Of a DNA stretch of 16,051 nucleotides, positions 6,530 to 12,745 are shown one piece after another (the first letter of the stretch is position 1; each line of letters opens with the position of its first letter). The position numbers were made by a program, and so were the translations under genes. The notes under the pieces are model-generated. The model saw only the letters and a list, made by a program, of their open reading frames with translations. It made no database searches and had not been told where the DNA came from. The stretch is from contig DGDL01000046.1 of assembly GCA_002385415.1 (NCBI GenBank), positions 1 through 16,051 on the forward strand. The letters run 5' to 3'. This stretch comes from Clostridiales bacterium UBA3953. Its GTDB lineage: Bacteria; Bacillota; Clostridia; Oscillospirales; CAG-272.

Positions 6530-7396
6530 TTAAAACAGCGTTATTTGCCCGTCGTCGACAGAGGGGAACTCGCCGATAAAACGAAACACGGCGTCGGTGT
6601 TGTATAAAATGCCCCGAACTTCGCACTCCCGCTTTAAAATAGCATACAGCTTGTCGGAATTAGGCGACGGGCAAACATAAGAGTTGCCGTATGTCGCAAT
6701 GTACCGCTTTTTAAGTCCCGGAAACAGCCTGTCCAGCGCGGCATAAAAATACTCGCGGTCGCCGCGCCGCAATGTAACGCAGAATCCGAACGTCAAAATT
6801 GCCGCTACTCCGGCGTCAAAGCAGTAGTGGAGCAGCCCGCGCAAGTTTTCCTCGGTGTCGTTTATAAACGGCAGTGCCGGGGTCATCCAAACTACGGTCG
6901 GGATGCCATGGGAGGCAAGGGTTTTCAGCACCTCGTATCGCTTTTTTGTGGTGCAAACGCGGGGCTCAATTTTGCGGCATAGCTCCTCGTCATAAGTGGT
7001 CAGCGTCATTTGCACGACGCAGCGCGTGCGCTCGTTTATAGCGCATAGCAGGTCGAGGTCGCGCAGTACGAGGTCGGATTTTGTATGCACCGCCACGCCG
7101 AATCGGTGGCGCAAAATAATCTCGAGACAGCGCCGCATAATGCCGAGCTCGGCTTCGCAGGGCTGGTAGGGGTTGCACATGGAGCCGGTTGCAATCATTG
7201 CCGGCCTTCTTTTCCGGCGGAGCGCGTCGTCAAGCAGCTCGGGCGCGTTGCGCTTGACCTGGACATCTTCGAAATCGTGGGTAAAACCGTAACATTCCGA
7301 GCGGCTGTCGCAGTATATGCATCCGTGCGTGCAGCCGCGGTAGATATTCATTCCGTTTTTCGGGGATAAAATCCCCTTTGCATCGACAAAGTGCAT
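6530..7396 (-). CDS. SPL-family radical SAM protein
   Basis: A 288-residue radical SAM protein. The cluster-binding motif CX3CX2C is C22-THG-C26-IY-C29 in MNIYRGCTHGCIYCDSRSEC. It is followed by the family block FEDVQVKRNAPELLDDALRR, then GTGSMCNPYQPCE-type sequence, HTKSDLVLRDLDLL, QMTLTTYDEELCRKIEP and PALPFINDTEEN. The C-terminus ends in GQITLF as in this family. These proteins are annotated 'SPL family' because of similarity to spore photoproduct lyase in the radical SAM core, but they are shorter and their substrate is unknown; I do not claim DNA repair. The ATG at 7396 is fixed by an in-frame TGA two codons upstream. The Shine-Dalgarno is weak. bioY follows 64 nt downstream on the same strand. 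Confidence 0.9.
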   Translation of the reverse strand: MHFVDAKGILSPKNGMNIYRGCTHGCIYCDSRSECYGFTHDFEDVQVKRNAPELLDDALRRKRRPAMIATGSMCNPYQPCEAELGIMRRCLEIILRHRFGVAVHTKSDLVLRDLDLLCAINERTRCVVQMTLTTYDEELCRKIEPRVCTTKKRYEVLKTLASHGIPTVVWMTPALPFINDTEENLRGLLHYCFDAGVAAILTFGFCVTLRRGDREYFYAALDRLFPGLKKRYIATYGNSYVCPSPNSDKLYAILKRECEVRGILYNTDAVFRFIGEFPSVDDGQITLF

Positions 7397-7563
7397 GGCT
7401 CAGCTTACGGCAGCTAAGAAAAGGCAAAACTCCCCACCGGTCTTAGCACTTTCCAAAATTTTAGCATGCCCCGATTTCATATTACCATGTTCCTATCGTT
7501 GTTTTATGTTTGTTATTTCTTAACACAGCACCGTCAAAAGCGGCATTAATACTGTCATGTCGC
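7397..7563. other. Intergenic region between radical SAM gene and broken effector-binding gene
   Basis: About 165 AT-rich bases that must hold the promoter of the radical SAM gene. On the minus strand TGCTAAAAT and TGGTAATAT both look like extended -10 elements, but neither has a good -35, so I cannot choose. No other structure is visible. Confidence 0.3.
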
Positions 7564-8009
7564 TTATTTATGTACCGGCACCCGGATTTCGACAATTCCT
7601 TCCGTGTCAAACCGCTCGGTATAATACTCTACCGCAACAAAGTTGCCATTTTCGTCACAGGTCTGAACCCATCCTTCCTCGTTTGAGGCAAGCCATGCGT
7701 CCATTTTACGTTTTCGCTGTCGTAACCGTTTTCGACAACAACGTCAAACGAGGCATAGTGCGTGGGAGGCAGCACATAGTCCGTAAAGGCTCTGCCGGCT
7801 CTCCGCCCGAAACAGCGTATCCGACATGGCACAGGCAGCCGCCGCCGTCCTTGCTGTAAACGCGGATTTTGTATGCGCACGACTCGTCATGCTCAAACGG
7901 GTGAAGTTCAACCTCTTTCATAAAACCGTTCCCAAAGCTCGGCTGTTTTCTCTCCGTCGCCGGCCATGCCCCGCACGACGTTTTTATTGCGGATTATAAT
8001 GGTCGGCAT
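7564..8009 (-). pseudogene. GyrI-like / AraC-type effector-binding domain protein, broken by three frameshifts
   Basis: The coding sequence must be joined from all three frames. It starts at an ATG at 8009 with AAAGGAG upstream, reads MPTIIIRNKNVVRGMAG through AELWERF, shifts at an A/T run (7922-7925), and continues MKEVELHPFEHDESCAYKIR to GGEPAEP. It shifts again at 7785-7787 into FTDYVLPPTHYASFDVVVEN and again at 7704-7707 into KMDAWLASNEEGWVQ and VEYYTERFDTEGIVEIRVPV before TAA. Joined, it gives 148 residues, normal for stand-alone effector-binding (GyrI-like) proteins, which bind small cationic or drug-like ligands. The three changes are one extra and two missing bases, all in homopolymer runs. 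Either a true pseudogene or uncorrected sequencing indels. Confidence 0.8.
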
Positions 8010-8070
8010 AATTGGCTCCTTTCGGCAGTATATAAAGTTTATATCAACAAGGAGTGTGCCGGTTACAAAA

Positions 8071-8098
8071 TTTCACCATGGTGAAAAACAAATTCACC
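8071..8098 (-). promoter_or_regulatory. Perfect 16-bp palindrome plus extra half-site: candidate operator
   Basis: TTTCACCATGGTGAAA (8071-8086) is a perfect palindrome. A further TTCACC half-site lies at 8093-8098. Both fall between the minus-strand -10 and the start codon of the effector-binding gene, near the predicted start of transcription, a usual position for a repressor site. The regulator is not identifiable here. Confidence 0.55.
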
Positions 8099-8106
8099 GC
8101 GCCGAT

Positions 8107-8136
8107 ATTTTATCACGCTAAATCGGGGCATGTCAA
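8107..8136 (-). promoter_or_regulatory. SigA-type promoter of the effector-binding gene
   Basis: Minus strand TTGACA (8136-8131), 18-nt spacer, TAAAAT (8112-8107). It is back-to-back with the plus-strand promoter at 8175. Confidence 0.75.
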
Positions 8137-8174
8137 GTGAAAATTAAAAACCAAGTAAAAAATCACCGCTTCGC

Positions 8175-8203
8175 TTGACAAATAAAAGCGGCGTTGCTAT
8201 ACT
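8175..8203 (+). promoter_or_regulatory. SigA-type promoter of the leader ORF and methyltransferase
   Basis: Consensus TTGACA (8175-8180), exactly 17 nt, TATACT (8198-8203). The predicted transcript starts near 8210, a few bases before the leader Shine-Dalgarno. Confidence 0.85.
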
Positions 8204-8230
8204 GGAAAAAATTATAAGGAGGGCTGTCGG

Positions 8231-8350
8231 ATGAAATGCATTGTTTTTAGCAGCATTATGCTTTCCGACGGTTATATCGGGCGCGCCGGCTATTGGTATT
8301 TAGACATTGGCGGCGGGCTTGCCTCCTCATGTTCATTTTTGGGCGCATAG
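8231..8350 (+). CDS. 39-residue leader peptide ORF upstream of the methyltransferase
   Basis: ATG at 8231 to TAG at 8348-8350 encodes 39 residues, beginning MKCIVFSSIMLSDGYIG and including YWYLDIGGG. AAGGAGGG lies 7 nt before the ATG, one of the best ribosome binding sites in the window, and a consensus promoter lies just upstream, so translation is likely. I recognise no homologue and no signal peptide or transmembrane segment worth naming. The ORF ends 21 nt before a strong terminator, and the methyltransferase starts directly after it. A regulatory leader peptide controlling read-through is the simplest reading. CCTCCTC within the ORF (8322-8328) is complementary to its own AGGAGG and in part to the methyltransferase GGAGGAG. 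An independent small protein is the alternative. Confidence 0.55.
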   Translation: MKCIVFSSIMLSDGYIGRAGYWYLDIGGGLASSCSFLGA

Positions 8351-8371
8351 CGCAATGAATGAGTGTTTTTA

Positions 8372-8414
8372 GGCACGGTTTCGCCGCTAACGGAGCCGTG
8401 CCGTTTTTATTTTT
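8372..8414 (+). terminator. Strong intrinsic terminator between leader ORF and methyltransferase (candidate attenuator)
   Basis: A 12-bp stem (8372-8383 with 8391-8402, including two G-U pairs), a 7-nt loop, and the U-rich tail GTTTTTATTTTT. It sits after the promoter and leader ORF and only a few bases before the methyltransferase Shine-Dalgarno, so methyltransferase expression must rely on read-through or antitermination unless a second promoter exists. Confidence 0.85.
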
Positions 8415-8432
8415 ACCGGAGGAGAAGGAAAA

Positions 8433-9216
8433 ATGGACTTAATTGAGGCACTAAACAGCTATTACCAATCCCACGACGAGGACGCAAGGCTGCGTTCGCG
8501 TCACGGATGCGTCGAGTTTCTCACCACGGTGAGGTATATAGACAAATACCTGCGACCCGGCATGAAAATTCTCGACATCGGTGCGGGTACGGGGATATAT
8601 TCGCACCACTACGCAAGGCAGGGCTACGAAGTTGACGCCGTCGAGCTTATAGAGCACAACATTGAAAAGTTCCGCGCAAACACGCAGCCCGGCGAGGGCG
8701 TGACGATTTGGCAGGCAGATGCCGTTTGCCTCGACTTTATAGAGTCGGACACATACGACATTACGCTGCTGATGGGGCCGATGTATCATCTTTTGGACGA
8801 CAAAAGCAAACATGCTGCGATGGACGAGGCGTATCGTGTGACAAAGCGCGGCGGTGTTATGTTTGTTGCCTACTGCATGAGCGATCCTTCGATAATAGGG
8901 TATTGTTTTGTAAAAGGCAACCTTAAAAAAGTGCTTGATGCGGGGTTGCTTGACCCCGAATCGGACCACATCAACACCGATCGAGCTTTTCGAGCTTTAT
9001 CGCCGTGAGGAGATAGACGCGCTGGCCGCGCGGCTGGACGTCGAGCGCCTGCATTTCGTCGGCACCGATATGTATACAAATTATTTCAAAGAGTTTATCG
9101 ACAGGCTTGACGACGACACATTTGCATGGTACATGAAATACCACTTTAACATTTGCGAGCGGCCTGATATGACGGGCATCTCGCATCACACGCTTGATAT
9201 TTTAAGAAAAAGGTGA
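8433..9216 (+). pseudogene. Class I SAM-dependent methyltransferase, broken by one frameshift
   Basis: The first frame (8433 to about 8975) carries the Rossmann SAM-binding motif ILDIGAGTGIYSHHYARQG and the acidic end of strand 2 (VDAVELIEHN). It also carries motif II-like YDITLLMGPMYHLLD and later RVTKRGGVMFVAYCMSD. The reading then ends in nonsense and a TGA. The next frame continues the family's C-terminus: PIELFELYRREEIDAL, VERLHFVGTDMYTNY and ICERPDMTGISHHTLDI, ending at TGA 9214-9216. One extra base near 8973-8974 explains the shift; corrected length is 260 residues, normal for this Clostridia methyltransferase group. The substrate is unknown. The start has GGAGGAGAAGG upstream. Damage may be real or a sequencing error. 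Confidence 0.85.
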
Positions 9217-9220
9217 GGCA

Positions 9221-9364
9221 ATGGAGTTTACAATACGCCCGGCGGAGTCCTCCGACCGCAAAAAGATTTGCCCTCTGCAAAAAGAAATAGCCGGCCTGCA
9301 CCACGAAGGCAGGCCGGAGCTGTTCCGCACCGAAGCTTGCTGTTTTACAGATGAATCTTTATGA
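9221..9364 (+). pseudogene. GNAT acetyltransferase N-terminal stub
   Basis: Beginning 5 nt after the methyltransferase stop and with GGTGAGG just before its ATG, 47 codons read MEFTIRPAESSDRKKICPLQ, then EIAGLHHEGRPELFRTEA, and stop at TGA. This matches the first third of a GNAT acetyltransferase (beta1, alpha1-alpha2), with the His/Glu-rich ADLHHE-type segment common in these proteins. The acetyl-CoA motif A is absent, and I see no continuation in other frames before the convergent gene at 9401. It is therefore most likely a deletion remnant rather than a simple frameshift. Confidence 0.65.
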
Positions 9365-9400
9365 ACTTCTGCTGTAATAAAGCTGTTTTCGCGGTGTTTT

Positions 9401-10564
9401 TTACTTTTTTTCAGCTATTTCGTCAAGCTCTCTTTCTAGCATCGTGTTGAAAAATAGCGCCACGGCGGTGCTCATGCCAAACACGTCGTATTGCGCGATT
9501 TTTTCGGAGGTCTTTGTACCCCATGCCGTCCAGATAAGATTTTTCGAGTTGCGGTTATTCCAGGCGGCGTCGGCATTGCGGCGGAGCCATTCGAATATTT
9601 CCCCGTCGCCGACAAAAACCGCATATCTGCTTATCCAGCGGGTGAGGATTCCCTTAAACCCGATGAGGTCGCCGCCCTCGGTCTCGTTGTTCATCACGCC
9701 GTATTCGTACATCGTCCTCATCGCGTATTGCGCGGCTTTTTTGGCTTTATTTAAATATGATTCGTCGCCGCTGTACTGGTAATACAGCATGCAGGCGCCG
9801 ATAAAAGTGCCCTGGTTATATGTAGACGACCATTTGTTTATGTTGCCTTTAATGTCGATTGCGTCGTAAACTTTGCCCAGACCGGCTTGGTAGAGGTTTT
9901 CGATCTGCCAGTCGAGTACCAGTTTGGCTTTGGCGTAATACTCCTCGTTGCCGGTGGCTTTGCCCAAAAGACAGGCTGCTATTGCACCCGGCCCGCAAAC
10001 GCACGAGTTTTTGGTTTGATTGTCGGTGCGCCACCAGAGCCCGCCGCCCAAATCCTCGCTGTATGCGCGCTGCCAGACCGAGTCGAAATTTATTTTCGCA
10101 TAGCGCAGATAGTCCGCTTCGCCGGTCAAAAGATAGGCGCGGGAATAGGCAATGCAAAGCCACATAATATCGTCGTTATACTCGTTCCAGGTCCACTTTT
10201 TGCCGTACGCACCGAGGGTTGCGTCGGATATTTCTTTTATATAGAAAAGATATTTTTCGTCGCGAGTGACCTCGTATGCATCGATAACAGTTTCAAAAAT
10301 CTCGGCATTGTCCCAAAAGTCGGCGTTTTTAAACTTGCCTTTGTCATAATACTGTTTTATAAACGCGTCAAATACCGTCTCCGCCCTTTGCAGGTCGGTA
10401 TCGACGGGAGGTTCGGTTTCGGCTTGGGTTTCGGCCGGCGCGGTTGTTTCGGCTGCTGTGGTTTCGGTTACCGGCGATGTGCCGTCTTTTTCTCCGCAGC
10501 CCGAGGCCGCAATCGAGCCTGCCAATAGTGTTAGTGCAAGGCCAATCGAAACTATACGTTTCAT
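9401..10564 (-). CDS. GH76-type glycoside hydrolase lipoprotein (putative alpha-1,6-mannanase)
   Basis: A 387-residue surface lipoprotein. Residues 1-22 are a signal peptide with lipobox ASGC and lipidated Cys23. A Thr/Glu/Ala/Pro tether runs to about 55, then an (alpha/alpha)6-barrel domain. The GH76 catalytic pair is seen as YNDDIMW (Asp131-Asp132), with further family blocks GGGLWWR, CGPGAIAACLLGKATGN, WSSTYNQGTFIGA and FKGILTRW. GH76 enzymes cleave alpha-1,6-mannan backbones such as fungal or mycobacterial mannans; the exact substrate here is inferred only from family. AAAGGA sits 8 nt before the ATG. It lies 108 nt after nadE on the same strand, without a clear promoter of its own, and converges on the broken methyltransferase patch. 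Confidence 0.85.
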   Translation of the reverse strand: MKRIVSIGLALTLLAGSIAASGCGEKDGTSPVTETTAAETTAPAETQAETEPPVDTDLQRAETVFDAFIKQYYDKGKFKNADFWDNAEIFETVIDAYEVTRDEKYLFYIKEISDATLGAYGKKWTWNEYNDDIMWLCIAYSRAYLLTGEADYLRYAKINFDSVWQRAYSEDLGGGLWWRTDNQTKNSCVCGPGAIAACLLGKATGNEEYYAKAKLVLDWQIENLYQAGLGKVYDAIDIKGNINKWSSTYNQGTFIGACMLYYQYSGDESYLNKAKKAAQYAMRTMYEYGVMNNETEGGDLIGFKGILTRWISRYAVFVGDGEIFEWLRRNADAAWNNRNSKNLIWTAWGTKTSEKIAQYDVFGMSTAVALFFNTMLERELDEIAEKK

Positions 10565-10610
10565 GTGTCAAGTCCTTTCGAGTTGTGTGCTATAAAAATC
10601 CAAATAATTT

Positions 10611-10659
10611 CCGCAGAGGGGTTGGCTGCGCTCCGGCGAAAGACGCTTACCCTCTGCGG
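10611..10659 (-). repeat. 10-bp inverted repeat between nadE and the GH76 gene
   Basis: CCGCAGAGGG (10611-10620) and CCCTCTGCGG (10650-10659) are perfect arms around a 29-nt loop that can itself fold partly. It starts 14 nt after the nadE stop, where a terminator is expected. The following minus-strand sequence (AAATTATTTGGATTTTT) is only moderately U-rich, so it may be a weak terminator or a 3' stabiliser. I match it to no riboswitch I know. Confidence 0.5.
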
Positions 10660-10672
10660 ATGTAAACATGAT

Positions 10673-12577
10673 TTACAACAGCGACATCCAAGCGGCGGGA
10701 GACGCATCCGACGGCATGCGCCAGTCACTGCGCGGCGAAAGCGAAACGGTGCCAAGCTTTACGCCGTCGGGCGTGCAGGAGCGTTTGAACTGCTGGCTGA
10801 AAAAGCGACGCACAAAAAGTCGCAGTGTGTTTTCGATATGTGTCTCATTATAGACGCCGGCAAATGTCAGCTTTGCAATGCGAAGCGTCTTTGCCGGGTC
10901 GTACCCGCAGCGGATCATATAATAAAGGAAGAAATCGTGCAGCTCGTACTCGCCTAAAATCTCCTCGGTGCGCTGTGAAATCTCGCCTTCTTTTGAGGGG
11001 ATAAGCTCGGGGGAGACGGGCGTGTCGAGGATGTCAAGCAGTGTTTCGGCAAGCTCACTATTGCCGCAGGTGTCTGCATAATATGCAACGAGATGGCGTA
11101 CAAGCGTTTTTGGAACCGAGCAGTTGACAGCATACATGGATATATGGTCGCCGCCGTAGGTCGACCAGCCCAGCGCCATCTCGGACAGGTCGCCGGTGCC
11201 GACCACAAGTCCGCCCGTTTGGTTGGCGATGTCCATGAGCACCTGAGTGCGCTCGCGTGCCTGAGCGTTCTCGAACGTCACGTCAAAGGTTTTGCCGTCG
11301 TGACCAATATCCTCAAGGTGCTGGGTAACAGATTTGTCAATAGGTATCTCGCGGAAGCTGACGCCGAGGAGTTTGCACAGTTTTTCGGCGTTGTTTTTTG
11401 TACGCGTGCCGGTGCCAAAGCAAGGCATTGAGATTCCAAGTGCGTCGGTGCGCGGTCTGCCAAGCCTGTCGAGCGCGTGTACAATGACAATAAGCGCAAG
11501 CGTGGAGTCAAGACCGCCGGAAACGCCCACAACAGCAGTTTTTGCATTGGTATGGCGCAGGCGTTTTGCAAGAGCTGCGGCTTGCATCTCAAGGATAAAA
11601 CTGCAGCGGCGGTAGCGGTCGGCGCGGTCTTCGGGCACAAACGGCATGCGGTCAAAGCGCCGACAGAGCACAGTTTCCCGCAGCTCGGTGTCAAACGGAA
11701 CATAGACATAGTCGGCATTGTAGCCGCATTTATAATTTGACTGCCGGCGGCGTTCATAGTCGATGCGTTTGACGTCGATTTCGCCAAATGTCAGCTCTGC
11801 GCCGCCAAACGGCGGATTTTCAGCAATAATCGAGCCGTATTCGCAGATAAAAGCATGGCCCGAGTAGATAAGGTCGGTCGTCGACTCGTCCGGTCCCGAC
11901 GAGGTATAAGCATAGGCGCAGATATGCCTGCCCGAGTGCATGCGGGTAAGATCGCGCCTGTACTCGGGTTTGCCCACCGATTCGGGCGACGCTGAAATGT
12001 TGCAAATCAAAGTCGCGCCCGCTGCACAATGCATAGCGGAAGGCGGTGTTTGACACCACAAATCCTCGCAAATCTCGGCACCGATGACAAGCTCGTGCAG
12101 CTTTGTATGCTCAAACAGTATTTTTGTACCGAACAGGCAGCGCTGGCCGGCAAACTCTATTTCCACGGTTTTTTGGGGTGAAAAAGTGAACTGGCGCGTC
12201 TCGTAAAACTCGTTATAGTTGGGCAGCGAGGTCTTGGGCACGAGTGCAAGCAGCCGCCCGCGATGTACTGCCGCGCAGCAGTTATAAAGCTTTCCCGCCA
12301 CGCGCACAGGTACGCCGATAAAATAAAGCGTATTAAGCTGTGCGGTTGCCTCTGCAAACGAGGAAAGCGCATTCTCGGCGGCATCGAGCAGTGCGGAGTG
12401 GAAAAAAAGGTCGGAGCAGCTGTATCCGGTCACGCAAAGCTCGGGGAACAGCGCGACGAGCGCGCCGCCTTCGGCTGCGGCATGTGCGAGCCTGATAGCC
12501 TCGCCTATATTAAACTCGCAGTCTGCGACACGCAGCGGCGGAACCGCGAGCGCAATTTTTACAAATCCGTCTTTCAT
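10673..12577 (-). CDS. nadE: Glutamine-dependent NAD+ synthetase
   Basis: A 634-residue two-domain enzyme that makes NAD+ from nicotinate adenine dinucleotide with ATP and glutamine, the last step of NAD synthesis in the cytosol. The N-terminal carbon-nitrogen hydrolase (glutaminase) domain has the triad Glu46 (LFPELCVTGYSCSDLF), Lys115 (VPKTSLPNYNEFYE) and Cys170 (IGAEICEDLW). The C-terminal synthetase domain has the P-loop SGGLDS at 353-358, then GTGDLSEMALGWSTYGGDH and the typical end VSLSPRSDWRMPSDA. Length fits the long bacterial form. The Shine-Dalgarno is weak (GGGTAA), but the protein start matches the family. It is downstream of pyrG with a hairpin and a likely promoter between, so it is probably a separate unit. 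Confidence 0.97.
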   Translation of the reverse strand: MKDGFVKIALAVPPLRVADCEFNIGEAIRLAHAAAEGGALVALFPELCVTGYSCSDLFFHSALLDAAENALSSFAEATAQLNTLYFIGVPVRVAGKLYNCCAAVHRGRLLALVPKTSLPNYNEFYETRQFTFSPQKTVEIEFAGQRCLFGTKILFEHTKLHELVIGAEICEDLWCQTPPSAMHCAAGATLICNISASPESVGKPEYRRDLTRMHSGRHICAYAYTSSGPDESTTDLIYSGHAFICEYGSIIAENPPFGGAELTFGEIDVKRIDYERRRQSNYKCGYNADYVYVPFDTELRETVLCRRFDRMPFVPEDRADRYRRCSFILEMQAAALAKRLRHTNAKTAVVGVSGGLDSTLALIVIVHALDRLGRPRTDALGISMPCFGTGTRTKNNAEKLCKLLGVSFREIPIDKSVTQHLEDIGHDGKTFDVTFENAQARERTQVLMDIANQTGGLVVGTGDLSEMALGWSTYGGDHISMYAVNCSVPKTLVRHLVAYYADTCGNSELAETLLDILDTPVSPELIPSKEGEISQRTEEILGEYELHDFFLYYMIRCGYDPAKTLRIAKLTFAGVYNETHIENTLRLFVRRFFSQQFKRSCTPDGVKLGTVSLSPRSDWRMPSDASPAAWMSLL

Positions 12578-12654
12578 ATCAGGTTACCCGTTTAAAGTCG
12601 GTAGCATGTAAAGCGACATGACCATGCATTGTCGACTACTATAATATCATAATT

Positions 12655-12684
12655 ATTATATACGTCTATACAGGAAAAACGCAA
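12655..12684 (-). promoter_or_regulatory. Probable promoter of nadE
   Basis: Minus strand TTGCGT (12684-12679), 18-nt spacer, perfect TATAAT (12660-12655). The -35 is weak and the region is AT-rich, so this is tentative. Confidence 0.45.
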
Positions 12685-12709
12685 CCCTGAAAACCTCAAT
12701 TATATGTTA

Positions 12710-12729
12710 CGGGGGCCATGCGGCCCCCG
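12710..12729 (-). terminator. Hairpin after pyrG
   Basis: CGGGGGCC and GGCCCCCG form a perfect 8-bp stem with a 4-nt loop, 16 nt after the pyrG stop. It lacks a U-tract on the minus strand (TAACATATAATT), so its efficiency is uncertain. Confidence 0.6.
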
Positions 12730-12745
12730 GTGAAGTAAAGCGGTC

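Noticed and set aside
7704..7925. Programmed ribosomal frameshifting in the effector-binding gene
   Set aside because: Three shifts in both directions, no slippery heptamer and no downstream stimulator; decay or sequencing error is simpler.
7465..8132. 13-bp inverted repeat (CATGCCCCGATTT at 7465-7477 and its complement at 8120-8132) flanking the broken effector-binding gene
   Set aside because: Considered as mobile-element ends. One copy sits inside a promoter spacer, there are no target duplications or transposase, and a few 13-mer matches are expected by chance in a window of this size.
9887..10528. Plus-strand open frame of 213 codons
   Set aside because: Antisense to the GH76 gene; the Gly/Phe/Arg-rich end simply mirrors the Thr/Glu/Pro linker.
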